A stretch of DNA of 64,000 bases from Merluccius polli (Eukaryota; Chordata; Actinopteri; Gadiformes; Merlucciidae), in the NCBI GenBank assembly GCA_030340625.1, contig JAOPHQ010000622.1, forward strand, positions 62,001-126,000. Direction: 5' to 3'. Position 1 is the first letter of the stretch. Each line of letters begins with the position of its first letter. Shown here one piece after another: positions 9,111-20,592 of this stretch. The translations under genes were made by a program, and so were the position numbers. Under the pieces are notes generated by a model that saw only the letters and a program-made list of their open reading frames with translations, was not told where the DNA came from and searched no databases.

Positions 9111-12100
9111 AAGTATGGAGAGAGGTTGTTAGAGGTTGTTGAAGTATGGAGAGAGGTAGTTAGAGGTTGTTGAAGTATGGAGAGAGGTAGTGATGGCCAA
9201 ATGAGGCTTCCTGAACCACTGAGGCTTTCCTGCCCATTGGTTCGCCAAAAGGTTAATTTACCCGAAGCCTCATGAAACAATGTGCTCCCTAGTGACACCT
9301 GGTGTGCAAAGCAATGTATCGCACACAAATATATTCATCCTGAGCAACCAAATTGTATAGTGTGGGCACACCCTTTTTCTATTGCCTGTATATAAAATAA
9401 AGTATTTTACGCTGCTTGTGTTAACCCATGCACACACAACTCACACACACACACACACAACTTTGTGTTTAACTATTCATTAGTTGTTTGGTTTAGTGAT
9501 GACAGTGAATGCCCCAAAATGAGTGTAAAGAAATTATGAGAGTGCATTGCTTATGGGACTGATAGTGCAATAGTGCAGTGCTTATGGGACTGGGAGTGCA
9601 ATATTGCAGTGCTTATGGGACTGGGAGTGCAATAGTGCTGTGCTTATGGGACTGGGAGTGTGGGACAGCAAACTGCAACAGGGAAAAACTTACTGGTTTT
9701 TATTAAGAAATAAAAGTGCTCCCAGACAGGAGAAGTTCTCCTCTTTCTTGGTGGCTCCATTGTAAGGAGGACAAAAGGGGCTCTAGGTTTGCCTATAAGG
9801 CTTGCAATAGACCAACTTACTAGGCTTTCCCTAATATAGTCTACTCTAAGTATAATGATAATACTAGTAATAATACTAATACTAATGATAATAATAATAA
9901 TATCAATAATATATATAATAATACTACTACTAATATATATCTATATATATATATATATTTATTTAATAATATAACTACGTATTATCTACTACTATACTAT
10001 ACTATACTATAGACTACTACTACTACTATACTATACTATATACTATACTAGGCTAATTTACTCTAATAATCTACTGAACTATGTATAATTTACTCTAATA
10101 ATCTACTAAACTAAGTATAATGTAATAATAATATATAATACAGACTATGATATATAATGATAACTACAAACTCGCTACAACTCGCTACTCGCTATACAAC
10201 CAACACTTCAATGCATACAAACGCCTACTGCAAAGCCCACGAGTGGCGCGAGGTTTCGAACCACTTTTATCCGGAAGCGATACTCAGAATGAAGCAATGA
10301 CGTAATGCAACACAATCCGAGGCCTCGTTTGTCATCGTCACGTGATTTTCACGGAAACGATACAAGCCTCGAATCGGGGCTTCATCTGGAACGCCCCTTT
10401 TTGCTCGACACAAGCTCCGGAGCCTCGCTTCAGATGTCACATCACTAGAGAGAGGTTGTTAGAGGTTGTTGAAGTATGGAGAGAGGTTGTTGAAGTATGG
10501 AGAGAGGTTGTTAGAGGTTGTTGAAGTATGGAGAGAGGTTGTTAGAGGTTGTTGAAGTATGGAGAGAGGTTGTTGAAGTATGGAGAGAGGTTGTTAGAGG
10601 TTGTTGAAGTATGGAGAGAGGTTGTTAGAGGTTGTTGAAGTATGGAGAGAGGTTGTTAGAGGTTGTTGAAGTATGGAGAGAGGTTGTTAGAGGTTGTTGA
10701 AGTATGGAGAGAGGTTGTTAGAGGTTGTTGAAGTATGGAGAGAGGTTGTTGAAGTATGGAGAGAGGTTGTTAGAGGTTGTTGAAGTATGGAGAGAGGTTG
10801 TTAGAGGTTGTTGAAGTATGGAGAGAGGTTGTTGAAGTATGGAGAGAGGTTGTTAGAGGTTGTTGAAGTATGGAGAGAGGTTGTTAGAGGTTGTTGAAGT
10901 ATGGAGAGAGGTTGTTAGAGGTTGTTGAAGTATGGAGAGAGGTTGTTGAAGTATGGAGAGAGGTTGTTAGAGGTTGTTGAAGTATGGAGAGAGGTTGTTA
11001 GAGGTTGTTGAAGTATGGAGAGAGGTTGTTGAAGTATGGAGAGAGGTTGTTAGAGGTTGTTGAAGTATGGAGAGAGGTTGTTAGAGGTTGTTGAAGTATG
11101 GGGAGAGGTTGTTGAAGTATGGAGAGGTTGTTAGAGGTTGTTGAAGTATGGAGAGAGGTTGTTAGAGGTTGTTGAAGTATGGAGAGAGGTTGTTGAAGTA
11201 TGGAGAGGTTGTTAGAGGTTGTTGAAGTATGGAGAGAGGTTGTTAGAGGTTGTTGAAGTATGGAGAGAGGTTGTTGAAGTATGGAGAGAGGTAGTTAGAG
11301 GTTGTTGAAGTATGGAGAGAGGTTGTTGAAGTATGGAGAGAGGTTGTTAGAGGTTGTTGAAGTATGGAGAGAGGTTGTTGAAGTATGGAGAGAGGTTGTT
11401 AGAGGTTGTTGAAGTATGGAGAGAGGTTGTTGAAGTATGGAGAGAGGTTGTTAGAGGTTGTTGAAGTATGGAGAGAGGTTGTTGAAGTATGGAGAGAGGT
11501 TGTTAGAGGTTGTTGAAGTATGGAGAGAGGTTGTTGAAGTATGGGGAGAGGTTGTTAGAGGTTGTTGAAGTATGGAGAGAGGTTGTTGAAGTATGGAGAG
11601 AGGTTGTTAGAGGTTGTTGAAGTATGGAGAGAGGTTGTTAGAGGTTGTTGAAGTATGGAGAGAGGTTGTTAGAGGTTGTTGAAGTATGGAGAGAGGTTGT
11701 TAGAGGTTGTTGAAGTATGGAGAGAGGTTGTTGAAGTATGGAGAGAGGTTGTTAGAGGTTGTTGAAGTATGGAGAGAGGTTGTTGAAGTATGGAGAGAGG
11801 TTGTTAGAGGTTGTTGAAGTATGGAGAGAGGTTGTTAGAGGTTGTTGAAGTATGGAGAGAGGTTGTTAGAGGTTGTTGAAGTATGGAGAGAGGTTGTTAG
11901 AGGTTGTTGAAGTATGGAGAGAGGTTGTTAGAGGTTGTTGAAGTATGGAGAGAGGTTGTTGAAGTATGGAGAGGTTGTTAGAGGTTGTTGAAGTATGGAG
12001 AGAGGTTGTTGAAGTATGGAGAGAGGTTGTTAGAGGTTGTTGAAGTATGGAGAGAGGTTGTTAGAGGTTGTTGAAGTATGGAGAGAGGTTGTTAGAGGTT

Positions 12101-12845
12101 GTTGAAGTATGGAGAGAGGTTGTTAGAGGTTGTTGAAGTATGGAGAGAGGTTGTTGAAGTATGGAGAGGTTGTTAGAGGTTGTTGAAGTATGGAGAGAGG
12201 TTGTTGAAGTATGGAGAGAGGTTGTTGAAGTATGGAGAGAGGTTGTTGAAGTATGGAGAGAGGTTGTTAGAGGTTGTTGAAGTATGGAGAGAGGTTGTTG
12301 GAGGTTGTTGAAGTATGGAGAGAGGTTGTTGAAGTATGGAGAGGTTGTTAGAGGTTGTTGAAGTATGGAGAGAGGTTGTTAGAGGTTGTTGAAGTATGGA
12401 GAGAGGTTGTTGAAGTATGGAGAGAGGTTGTTAGAGGTTGTTGAAGTATGGAGAGAGGTTGTTAGAGGTTGTTGAAGTATGGAGAGAGGTTGTTGAAGTA
12501 TGGAGAGAGGTTGTTGAAGTATGGAGGGAGGTTGTTAGAGGTTGTTGAAGTATGGAGAGAGGTTGTTAGAGGTTGTTGAAGTATGGAGAGAGGTTGTTGA
12601 AGTATGGAGAGAGGTTGTTGAAGTATGGAGGGAGGTTGTTAGAGGTTGTTGAAGTATGGAGAGAGGTTGTTAGAGGTTGTTGAAGTATGGAGAGAGGTTG
12701 TTGAAGTATGGAGAGAGGTTGTTAGAGGTTGTTGAAGTATGGAGAGAGGTTGTTGAAGTATGGAGAGAGGTTGTTAGAGGTTGTTGAAGTATGGAGAGAG
12801 GTTGTTAGAGGTTGTTGAAGTATGGAGAGAGGTTGTTAGAGGTTG
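9111..12845 (+). repeat. 31/21-bp minisatellite array
   Basis: The array is built of a 21-bp unit (gaagtatggagagaggttgtt) written in two parts here: gaagtatgga plus gagaggttgtt. Each unit is either followed by a 10-bp agaggttgtt insert, making 31 bp, or not. The two unit lengths alternate irregularly. Minor variants include ggggag, gagggag, gtagtt and a 2-bp shorter gagaggtt. The array is interrupted by a 1,260-bp hAT insertion at 9188-10447 and totals roughly 2.5 kb without it. It has no coding potential that I would accept. Confidence 0.95.
9188..10447. mobile_element. Non-autonomous hAT element in the minisatellite
   Basis: The ends are inverted, tagtgatg...catcacta, with weaker matches further in (gaggcttcctga versus gaggctccgga). 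An 8-bp duplication, gagagagg, flanks it at 9180-9187 and 10448-10455, as expected for hAT. That word also recurs in the array, so the duplication is supportive rather than proof. The interior has no transposase frame. It contains a ~30-bp tandem repeat (cttatgggactggg-type, 9540-9660) and a TA/ACT-rich low-complexity core (9840-10170). Confidence 0.75.
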
Positions 12846-13033
12846 GTAGTGTGTTAGCTTGTTAGCCCGTTTGGTTTGCATAGTTGCCTGTTTTTGTTGA
12901 TCGCTTGCCCAGTGCTGTTCAGTACTAGGTACTGCGGGTTAGTTGATTTATTTTCTTGATGGTTGTTTGCCTGGGGGGGAAGGGTCAGGTAACACACCCT
13001 GGGGTACATCACGTAGGAAACTGCTGTCTAGAC
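12846..13033. other. Spacer ending in hAT target site
   Basis: No gene is recognised. The last eight bases, gtctagac (13026-13033), recur with one mismatch after the next element. Confidence 0.4.
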
Positions 13034-13616
13034 CAGAGGTCTTCAACAGGGGCTCTGTGACCCCTAGGGGCTCCGCGGAGGTACTGCAGGGGGGTCGCGA
13101 AAGTTTTGGTTGATTAGCCTTTTTTTTAATATTCCCCCCGCAATTTTTTCCACAAATTGAAATGTCTTTAAATACATATTAACATGAATCCAACACACTG
13201 TAGTGAACAGATAAATGGAGGCAGAAGATGTCTGTCAGTCAGCAATGCACACATTCAGCGACACACAGGAGCTCTTTCAAGCACCGGTTCATTCACATCC
13301 CATCAACGAGGAATCAGAATCAGAAATACTTTAATAATCCCAGGGGGAAATTACTTTCGTTACATTACTCCAAATGTAATAGACATATACTGTATATATA
13401 TATATATTAGTGCTGCATTCGCATTAATGTCATAGTTAACTTGCAATTATTTGCAAATAATCGCACATTTTTATCTATTCTAAATGCCCCTTGATTTCTT
13501 TTTGTCCCATTATTTTTTCTCATTTTAATGCTCTTATCAAAATGGAAAAGTGGATCGACTTGCTTTGTGTTGTCGCCTCTGACGAGGGGGCGGAGAGGTA
13601 ATTCAGACTGGACGTG

Positions 13617-14160
13617 CTGCGATGTAGGCTGGCTCCGCCCGCCTACGTACTTCCGCTCAATTTTCATTTCACTTCAGTACTAAGGTCTGGGAGTGCTGTA
13701 TGTTAGAACGATTTATTTTCCCTCAAATGTGCGTTCCAATCAGCGAACAGGAGGCGCGGCCTGAGAACAGTGACGTAGCGGTCGTGCGCAAATTTCAGTT
13801 ACTGAGCGGAAGTACGGAGGCGGGCGGAACCAGGCTAATGCTAATGCTAATGCTCACTGCATCTGCCGTTTGTATACTGCGCGCAACGTGGTTTCTGGCG
13901 CATTAAATACGTCACGACCAAACGTTAGCGATTGGTTAAGGCAGATCCAGAGTGGCACTGGGCAGAGCCAATAGGTTTTAAACTTCAACAGCACCCGCCT
14001 TCAAGTGAGAAATCCACTTGAAGGCGGGGCCGCGCCTCCTGTTCGCTGATTGGAAGGCACATTTGAGGGAAAAGACATCGTTCTAACATACAGCACTGCC
14101 AGACCTAGTACTGAAGTGAAATGAAAATTGCTAGCCGGGCGGAGCCAGGCTAGCTGCGAT
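13617..14160. repeat. Long imperfect inverted repeat
   Basis: The left arm 13617-13761 pairs with the right arm 14028-14160 over most of its length. Examples are tgttagaacgat against atcgttctaacata and aacaggaggcgcggcc against ggccgcgcctcctgtt. Weaker complementarity continues outward to about 13540 and 14230. A second perfect 13-bp hairpin (13995-14007 with 14015-14027) lies just inside the right arm. This looks like a foldback element nested in the hAT, or the hAT's own subterminal palindrome. Confidence 0.85.
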
Positions 14161-14403
14161 GACGGCTCAGTTCACAACGACAAAACACACAGATCACTTT
14201 GGTGTTGTCAATGGAACCATTTGGAAACTTTTTAAAAGTAAACTTTCCATTCAGAATATTATTGGCGTCCATTTCGGCGTGTCGCGCTCGCCATCCACTC
14301 AAAACGTAACGTCTACTACTCTTAAACAAGTGTGTGCGGCGTGCTGTTGTTTTGTTTCCGCTCTAGATCCGGTGTGGTGTTGTAGTTTATGACGGAATGA
14401 GGG

Positions 14404-14480
<77 letters not shown>
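14404..14480 (+). repeat. (TG)n microsatellite
   Basis: A nearly pure TG dinucleotide run with a few CG interruptions near 14450-14460. Confidence 0.95.
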
Positions 14481-14891
14481 AGCGAGCCTGGGTTGAGCGC
14501 GAGGAACATTAGGAGAGAGTTACGGCTAACTTTATGTTGGAGTTGTGTTGCCGTGGTTACGGCCGACAGTAACCTGTTCTGTTGTTTGCCGAACACCACT
14601 GCGTCGTCTTTCCAACGCGTCCTGGCGGACGCTACATTATGTTTATGAATGGCAGTGGCGTGGCCACCCTACTCACTGTACCTTGCACATGAATATATGA
14701 ACCTGTGTATTATTTCAATATCTTAGTATTGAATGCACAGTAACAAGGTACATTTATACATGGCACTAGAGGACCAGTTTAATATAAAACACCATTTTAC
14801 ACAATATATATAAGTAGGGGGTCTCCGCTCCATCTCTCTATCAGTTTGGGGGTCCTTGGCCTGGAAAACGTTGAAGACCCCTCCTCTAGAC

Positions 14892-15217
14892 ACATTAGGT
14901 TAGATACGAACAGTTGTCACACCTTGTTTATTGGAGCAGTTAGGTCAGGTTCCAGACAGGTTTAGTTAGTTAGTTGTTTTCTTAGGTTGATAGTTGAGGG
15001 CCGCAGTTCAGAGGTGTAGGGAAGAATAGGGCCCTTTGATATTTATTTTGTGGCACTGTTCGTTCGGCCCTTCTCCCCTGAGCTCCTTCTGGTTGTCCGG
15101 TTGTCTGACTGTAGTTTGTTTTGTGTTGTCTGTAAATAAATCATTGTTTTGCGGTAGGACCCTTTGTTTCTGTTTAGTTTGATTTCTGAGTACGCCACAT
15201 CCCTGGCAGTAGCAGGG
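14892..15217. other. Spacer before Gmr1 element
   Basis: No credible coding frame is seen. There is an AATAAA at 15135. The last five bases, caggg (15213-15217), form the left target duplication of the following LTR element. Uninterrupted, this flank would join 21583 onward. Confidence 0.5.
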
Positions 15218-15576
15218 TGTTACGGCCCAATGGCAAGGACTGAACATGAATTAAGAGACCACAAGACGGGGTATAATAAACAATGATATTTATTCCGAAA
15301 CGGGTCAAAAAATGGCCAAAGGCCCAAAACTACGATCCCTCGCAGGGGTGTAATTTGGAGAACAGACGAACGAGAAGTCGGTGCAGTCACACGAGCCGCG
15401 TTGTCTGTGGTATGAGAGAGAGAGCCGAGAGGCTACCCACAGGTGTCCTTTTATAGGCGGAGCCCGACGTCTCTAATTAACCTGTGGGCACACGGAACAA
15501 GGTGAAAGTGACACAGTACATAATTATTCCAGCAGGGGGAGCAAAAAGGGAAAGCCAACCATAGGCGTCCGTAACA
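15218..15576 (-). repeat. 3' LTR of Gmr1-like element
   Basis: The 359-bp repeat starts TGTTACGG and ends CCGTAACA, with perfectly inverted tips. On the minus strand it is preceded by the purine-rich ggtgggaggg (15577-15586), the likely polypurine tract. tttatt at 15291 gives AATAAA in the sense strand. Confidence 0.93.
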
Positions 15577-15903
15577 CCCTCCCACCGAAATGGTGGCTCT
15601 AGTCAGCATAAACGAAGACAATTAAAACAGAAGTGAATATGTGCAACCCAAATTCAACACCCCAGCCATAGGCCTACGTGTTCAAGTAAAGCATTCATTC
15701 ATACTTACGCTGGGGAACACAAAATACAAGTTACTTAAATATCCTCAAGCCTGGATTTTATTTATTTTTTTCTTAAATCAAAAACAATGCTTAGGCGTTA
15801 CAAACGGCCCTATTTATTTACCGAGGGCTTGGTTTGTTTTTGTACTGAACATTACGAGGTTTTTAAATGTAAAGGAAAACGAATTAAGAAACGGGTCCTC
15901 AAC

Positions 15904-17502
15904 CTAATGGGCACGAGATAATGCATCGGCTATGATGTTATCAGTCCCGCGCACATGCACAATCTCAAGGTCATACGGTTGGAGGATAAGACTCCAACGC
16001 ATAAGGCGTTGGTTGGAGTTACGCATCTTATTTAAAAAACGCAACGGGTCGTGATCACTGTAAACGGTGATCGGATAAGACGATGAGCCGAGGTAAACCT
16101 CAAATTGCTGGATGGCGAGCACGAGGCTGAGTGCTTCTTTTTCAATCGTCGAATATTGCCGCTGGTGTACATTAAACTTTCTGGAAAAGTAGCACACGGG
16201 ATGCTCGACGTCATCGGTACCACGCTGGAGAAGGACAGCTCCGGCCCCAACATCACTCGCATCGACCGCGAGATTAAATGGTCGGCCGAACTCGGGGGCT
16301 TGGAGCACGGGTGCGGAGATAAGAAGCCCTTTTACCGCCTCGAACGCACACTGGCACTCGCTGGACCATCCGTAGACAACCTTTGGACTAGTCAAGTCAG
16401 TGAGAGGCGCCACGACGGACGAGAAGTTTTGGCAAAAGCCGCGGTAGTAGCCTACCATACCTAAAAACCGCCTGAGACTGCGTCGGTCATCAGGCGCAGG
16501 GAAGTCAATTATCGCCGCAACTTTGGCCTCCACCGGCCGAACTTCTCCACCACCGACTATGTGGCCTAGATACGTGATCTTAGCTTGGGCGAATTCACAC
16601 TTGGCTAAGTTCAATGTGAGACTAGCTTCGGTTAAACGCTGAAACAGCTCGCGCATCTGGCGCATGTGTATTTGCCATGTTTGACTGTACACCACGATAT
16701 CGTCTAAAAATGCCTCACAGTCTGACATACCGCTCAAGACAATATTCACAAGCCTCTGAAACGTCGCTGCGGCATTGCGCATGCCGAAAGCCATCACCCG
16801 ATAATTTAGGAAGGCGTCGGGAGTGACGAAGGCGGAGATTTCCCTGGCGCGAGCAGTTAGCGGGACTTGCCAATAGCCCTTGAGCATGTCCAGTTTACTG
16901 ACGTAGACCGCGGCCCCCACTCTATCTACGCAGTCATCCGCACGAGGTAGGGGAAAGCAATCTGGCTTCGTAACCGAATTTACCTTACGGTAGTCGGTAC
17001 AGAACCGCAGAGAACCATTCGATTTACCCACAAGGATGCAGGGAGAGCTCCAGGCGCTGGCGCTGGGCTCAGCAATATTATGCATTAGCATGTACTCTAT
17101 TTCACGTTGTAGATGCGCTCTTTTAATGGGGTTTGCTCGATACGGGTGCTGCTTAATGGGTGGAGCGCCACCAACATCGATGTCATGCTCCAACACATTA
17201 GTTTGCGAAGGAACGTCTCTGAAAAGGTTTTGGTAGTCATTTATGAGACGGCGGATATCCCGGCTCTCAGAAGGCGTTAAATAAGAGAGAAGGTCAGGAA
17301 GTTTCACCAGCATTTCCGAATTCTCTAGCCTGCCTACTGGGGCAGACCTGCTCGGGTCTGTTAGGTCATCTTCTACCGTTCCCTCTAATGACGATAGCAT
17401 AACCGCTGTACCTTGTTCAGGACTCTGTTTCAGGTCCTCGGAGAGCGCCTTAGGGCCGCCCTCTCGTTCAAAGTATGGTTTGAGCATGTTAACGTGAGTC
17501 AA
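15904..17502 (-). CDS. Gmr1-like pol, RT and RNase H part
   Basis: This frame copies the element's RNA into DNA. After an HVNMLKPY block that properly belongs to the end of the integrase module, the reverse transcriptase runs from about residue 75. It has LRFCTDYRKVN, VSKLDMLKGYWQVPL, MAFGMRNAAATFQR and the catalytic FLDD (residues 265-268), then LGHIV. RNase H follows with the aspartate in AVDASDVGAG, then TIEKEALSL and VYSDHDPL, and ends at DALSRAH. It has no ATG of its own at the start. It is in the same frame as the upstream gene and separated from it by one TGA (17505-17503), so it is probably the continuation of the same polyprotein. Confidence 0.9.
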   Translation of the reverse strand: MTHVNMLKPYFEREGGPKALSEDLKQSPEQGTAVMLSSLEGTVEDDLTDPSRSAPVGRLENSEMLVKLPDLLSYLTPSESRDIRRLINDYQNLFRDVPSQTNVLEHDIDVGGAPPIKQHPYRANPIKRAHLQREIEYMLMHNIAEPSASAWSSPCILVGKSNGSLRFCTDYRKVNSVTKPDCFPLPRADDCVDRVGAAVYVSKLDMLKGYWQVPLTARAREISAFVTPDAFLNYRVMAFGMRNAAATFQRLVNIVLSGMSDCEAFLDDIVVYSQTWQIHMRQMRELFQRLTEASLTLNLAKCEFAQAKITYLGHIVGGGEVRPVEAKVAAIIDFPAPDDRRSLRRFLGMVGYYRGFCQNFSSVVAPLTDLTSPKVVYGWSSECQCAFEAVKGLLISAPVLQAPEFGRPFNLAVDASDVGAGAVLLQRGTDDVEHPVCYFSRKFNVHQRQYSTIEKEALSLVLAIQQFEVYLGSSSYPITVYSDHDPLRFLNKMRNSNQRLMRWSLILQPYDLEIVHVRGTDNIIADALSRAH

Positions 17503-20500
17503 TCATGTAGTTTGACGGCGTTCGGGCGTTGTAATCACGTAATCTCGATCAGATACCTGTCGGTCAATGGTATATGGACCACTGAACCGAGACTGCAAGG
17601 ATGAACCAGGGACGGGGAGTAACGCGAGCACTTTGTCGCCTGGCTTAAACGCTCGCATTCTTGCTTTTGCGTCGAACCTTTTCTTCATCTTTACTTGCGT
17701 GCTTTGCAGATGTTTCTTAGCCATCTCACGGGCAGTAAACAGACGCGATCGGATGTCGCAAACGTGGTGTAACACGGTGCGGGGATTGGACTCAGTTAAC
17801 CAAGTGTCTTTCAACACTGCGAGCGGGCCGCGGGGCGTATGGCAAAACACTAGTTCAGCCGGGCTAAAACCAGTGGACTCTTGTACCACTTCCCTTGCAG
17901 CTAGCAACAACCACGGTACTCCCTGCTCCCAGCTCTTACCTAGTTCGAGACAGTAGGCCTTGAGCATCGATTTGAACGTCTGATGAAAACGTTCCAACGC
18001 CCCCTGACTCTCAGGGTGGAACGCGCTGGAGATGTTATGCTCGACCTTGAGCTGTTTTAAAACCCTGGCGAACACGCGAGACGTAAAATTGGATCCCCTG
18101 TCGCTCTGAACCACACGAGGTAGACCCACGAATGAGAAAAACTTAATCATTGCTTGCACGACGGCTTTAGTAGTGATTTTCCGCAAGGGCACAGCCTCTG
18201 GAAAGCGGGTATTAATACACATCATGGTAAACAAATACAGGTAACCACTCGTGGAACGCGGAAGCGGACCCACGCAGTCGATAACAATGTGTTCGAACGG
18301 ATCTTTAATTACGGGGACTGGGTACAGCGGAGCGGGAGGTATCTTTTGGTTTGGCTTGCCTATTACTTGACAAATGTGGCAAGTTTTGCAAAAGTATCTG
18401 ACGTTTTTTTTTTGTCCGGGCCAATAAAAATGGCGCAGGACGCGATCATAAGTCTTAGTGACACCCAAGTGTCCAGCCGCAGCGTCATGGGCTACTTGAA
18501 GTATTTGACCTCTATAGCTAGTGGGCACCACGATCTGAGAAACGGCCTGCCAATCGTCTGGTACATTACGAGGCATCCATTTCCTCATCAAGACCCCTTC
18601 GCGTAACAAGTAACCTTGAGGCTGCGACACAAGTTCGATGGACGGGCAAGCTGAAGCGAAACTAGACTTGAGGTTTTCATCCTCCAACTGGTTCTTAATT
18701 AATTCCGCCCTTTTTACTGGAATTTTGGCGTTTTGAGTCTGCCATTGACTTTGGTCATGCCTGTCTAAGGCCGATGACACAGGTTCAGAGGTGTTCAATA
18801 CAGTTACTTCCTCATCGGAATTAAGATCCGCCAGAAACGTATCCTGCACATCCTCGAATATGTTGGTGTTTTTGGACATTGCACGGGTGACGGCGCAAGA
18901 TGGAAAGACATCTGGAAACTGTTTACCGCACTCGTCCTCCGCAGGGGACAGTGGCATAGCAACAACTTCCGGCAATTCAACTGACTTTCCCCAAATATCC
19001 CCTCCACCAATATCGTTCCCGAGAAGGAAGTCGATGCCTGCAACTGGTAACGATGGCCGTACTCCCACCACGACACGATCTGAAACTAGATCAGACTTGA
19101 GCTGGATTTTATGGAGAGGGACCGGTATAAAAGTCATGCCTATTCCACGTACCAACACACTGCTACCCAGTGCAGTCTCCTGAGACAAAGGTAACACCCC
19201 CTCGATTATCATACTTTGGCTAGCGCCGGTGTCACGAAGTATTCTGACAGGCGTGAGGTTAACGCTGCCTGGAAGGGAAACGTAGCCTATGCGCACAAAC
19301 GGCTTGTACGCCTCCGACTGATCGCACTCAACCTCCCAACTCACACTTGGGATTTGTTGAGGTTTGCTTTTAGCAGTAATTAACCCAGCGCTTTTAGCAT
19401 TTTTCTTTTTAAGCGTCATACACTCTGCCACTACGTGACCGGGTTTCTTACAGTAATTGCACGTAACATCGGAGTTGGTATTCGCACCAAATTGACGCTG
19501 AGAACTACTTCTCGGCGGCGAGTTCACTCTGGCAACGGTGTCAACCTTCCGCGGCTTGTCGCGCACTTTGTGGGTTAGTGTATACTCATCCGCAAGCACG
19601 GCGGCTCTCTCAAGAGACACCGCCCTCTGCTCACTGACATACATCGCCACCGCATCAGGGAGACAGTCTTTAAACTCCTCCATGAGTATTAACTGCACGA
19701 GCGGCTTATACTCTGTGACATTCTGCGCAGCACACCAACGCATAAAAAGCTGCTCTTTCTCCCGAGCAAATTCAACGAACGTCTGCCTGTCTGTCTTACG
19801 GTAGCGCCTGAAACGCTGCCTATATGCTTCGGGCACAAGTTCATAAGCTCGGAGAATAGCGCCTTTTACCCCTTCGTAATCTGCGCTCTGATCGACGGAC
19901 AGGGATGAATAAACCTGCTGGGCCCTTCCCACCAGTACGCACTGGAGAAGGAGTGGCCAAGCATATCTGGGCCATGATAGAGATGTGGCAACGCGTTCGA
20001 AATGGATAAAATAGCGGTCCACATCCTTTTCGACAAATTGAGGAACAAGTTTAATGTGCCTCGCAACATCGAATGATGGGCGTAATGGAATGTCAACTCC
20101 GTCTTTTTTAGCCTCCAATTGCAATTTAGCGATCTCGAGCTGCGAAGCAAGCTCTTGCTCACGGGCTTGTACCTTCAATTCCTGCAGTTTTAGCTCTCTA
20201 TGAAAAGCCAATTCCTCCCTACGCAATTCTAATTCCTCAAGATCCTTGCGTAGCTGTAGCTCTTGAATGTTTGAGATGGGACGGGGAGACTTAGGTACAG
20301 GCGGAGCTTTGCTCAGAGGCTTTGTAGGAGTCGAAGGTTGACCACCCTGGGCGTCATCAGTCTGAGCGTCGGAATCATCTGAGCCCTCAGGCTGAGCTGG
20401 CAGATTCTCTGAGATGATACCCTTATTAGCTAGACCTTCAATTAAGACATTTAAAACAGATGGTTTTCTGCGCTTAATATCGTATGAGAGGGTCACGCCA

Positions 20501-20592
20501 TAATGAGTAGCTAATTCAATCAGCTGGTCTTTGTTAAATGACGGTAACAATGCCGCATCAGGATTATCAATGAACTCGTTTATCGTCGCCAT
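17503..20592 (-). CDS. Gmr1-like gag-protease-integrase polyprotein
   Basis: This 1,029-residue polyprotein starts at an ATG with no upstream in-frame rival. A coiled-coil-like Glu/Leu/Arg region covers 105-165, and a SCAN-related gag capsid region covers about 180-345. A CCHC knuckle (CNYCKKPGHVVAEC, 378-391) and an aspartic protease with DTGAS (454-458) follow. The integrase has HHCC residues (H702, H708, C738, C741) and the D,D35E triad D772, D831, E867 with exact 35-residue spacing. A GPY-type C-terminal module (FSGPYTIDRQ) is cut by the TGA after RRQTT. A CpG transition at an arginine codon is one explanation; programmed read-through is the alternative. Confidence 0.92.
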   Translation of the reverse strand: MATINEFIDNPDAALLPSFNKDQLIELATHYGVTLSYDIKRRKPSVLNVLIEGLANKGIISENLPAQPEGSDDSDAQTDDAQGGQPSTPTKPLSKAPPVPKSPRPISNIQELQLRKDLEELELRREELAFHRELKLQELKVQAREQELASQLEIAKLQLEAKKDGVDIPLRPSFDVARHIKLVPQFVEKDVDRYFIHFERVATSLSWPRYAWPLLLQCVLVGRAQQVYSSLSVDQSADYEGVKGAILRAYELVPEAYRQRFRRYRKTDRQTFVEFAREKEQLFMRWCAAQNVTEYKPLVQLILMEEFKDCLPDAVAMYVSEQRAVSLERAAVLADEYTLTHKVRDKPRKVDTVARVNSPPRSSSQRQFGANTNSDVTCNYCKKPGHVVAECMTLKKKNAKSAGLITAKSKPQQIPSVSWEVECDQSEAYKPFVRIGYVSLPGSVNLTPVRILRDTGASQSMIIEGVLPLSQETALGSSVLVRGIGMTFIPVPLHKIQLKSDLVSDRVVVGVRPSLPVAGIDFLLGNDIGGGDIWGKSVELPEVVAMPLSPAEDECGKQFPDVFPSCAVTRAMSKNTNIFEDVQDTFLADLNSDEEVTVLNTSEPVSSALDRHDQSQWQTQNAKIPVKRAELIKNQLEDENLKSSFASACPSIELVSQPQGYLLREGVLMRKWMPRNVPDDWQAVSQIVVPTSYRGQILQVAHDAAAGHLGVTKTYDRVLRHFYWPGQKKNVRYFCKTCHICQVIGKPNQKIPPAPLYPVPVIKDPFEHIVIDCVGPLPRSTSGYLYLFTMMCINTRFPEAVPLRKITTKAVVQAMIKFFSFVGLPRVVQSDRGSNFTSRVFARVLKQLKVEHNISSAFHPESQGALERFHQTFKSMLKAYCLELGKSWEQGVPWLLLAAREVVQESTGFSPAELVFCHTPRGPLAVLKDTWLTESNPRTVLHHVCDIRSRLFTAREMAKKHLQSTQVKMKKRFDAKARMRAFKPGDKVLALLPVPGSSLQSRFSGPYTIDRQVSDRDYVITTPERRQTT

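Larger units (their letters stand above)
13034..14883. mobile_element. Non-autonomous hAT, 1.85 kb, with foldback core
   Basis: Terminal inverted repeats read cagaggtcttcaac at the left and gttgaagacccctc at the right, followed inward by ggggctctgtgacccc and gggggtccttggcc. Flanks are gtctagac (13026-13033) and ctctagac (14884-14891), an 8-bp duplication with one mismatch. There is no transposase frame. The core contains a long inverted repeat, a (TG)n microsatellite, and a short fragment (13325-13375, aaatactttaataatcccag) resembling a common fish LINE tail. Confidence 0.75.

Noticed and set aside
13184..13906. Several 60-86-residue frames
   Set aside because: They lie in the non-coding interior of a hAT and across its foldback arms; no domain recognised.
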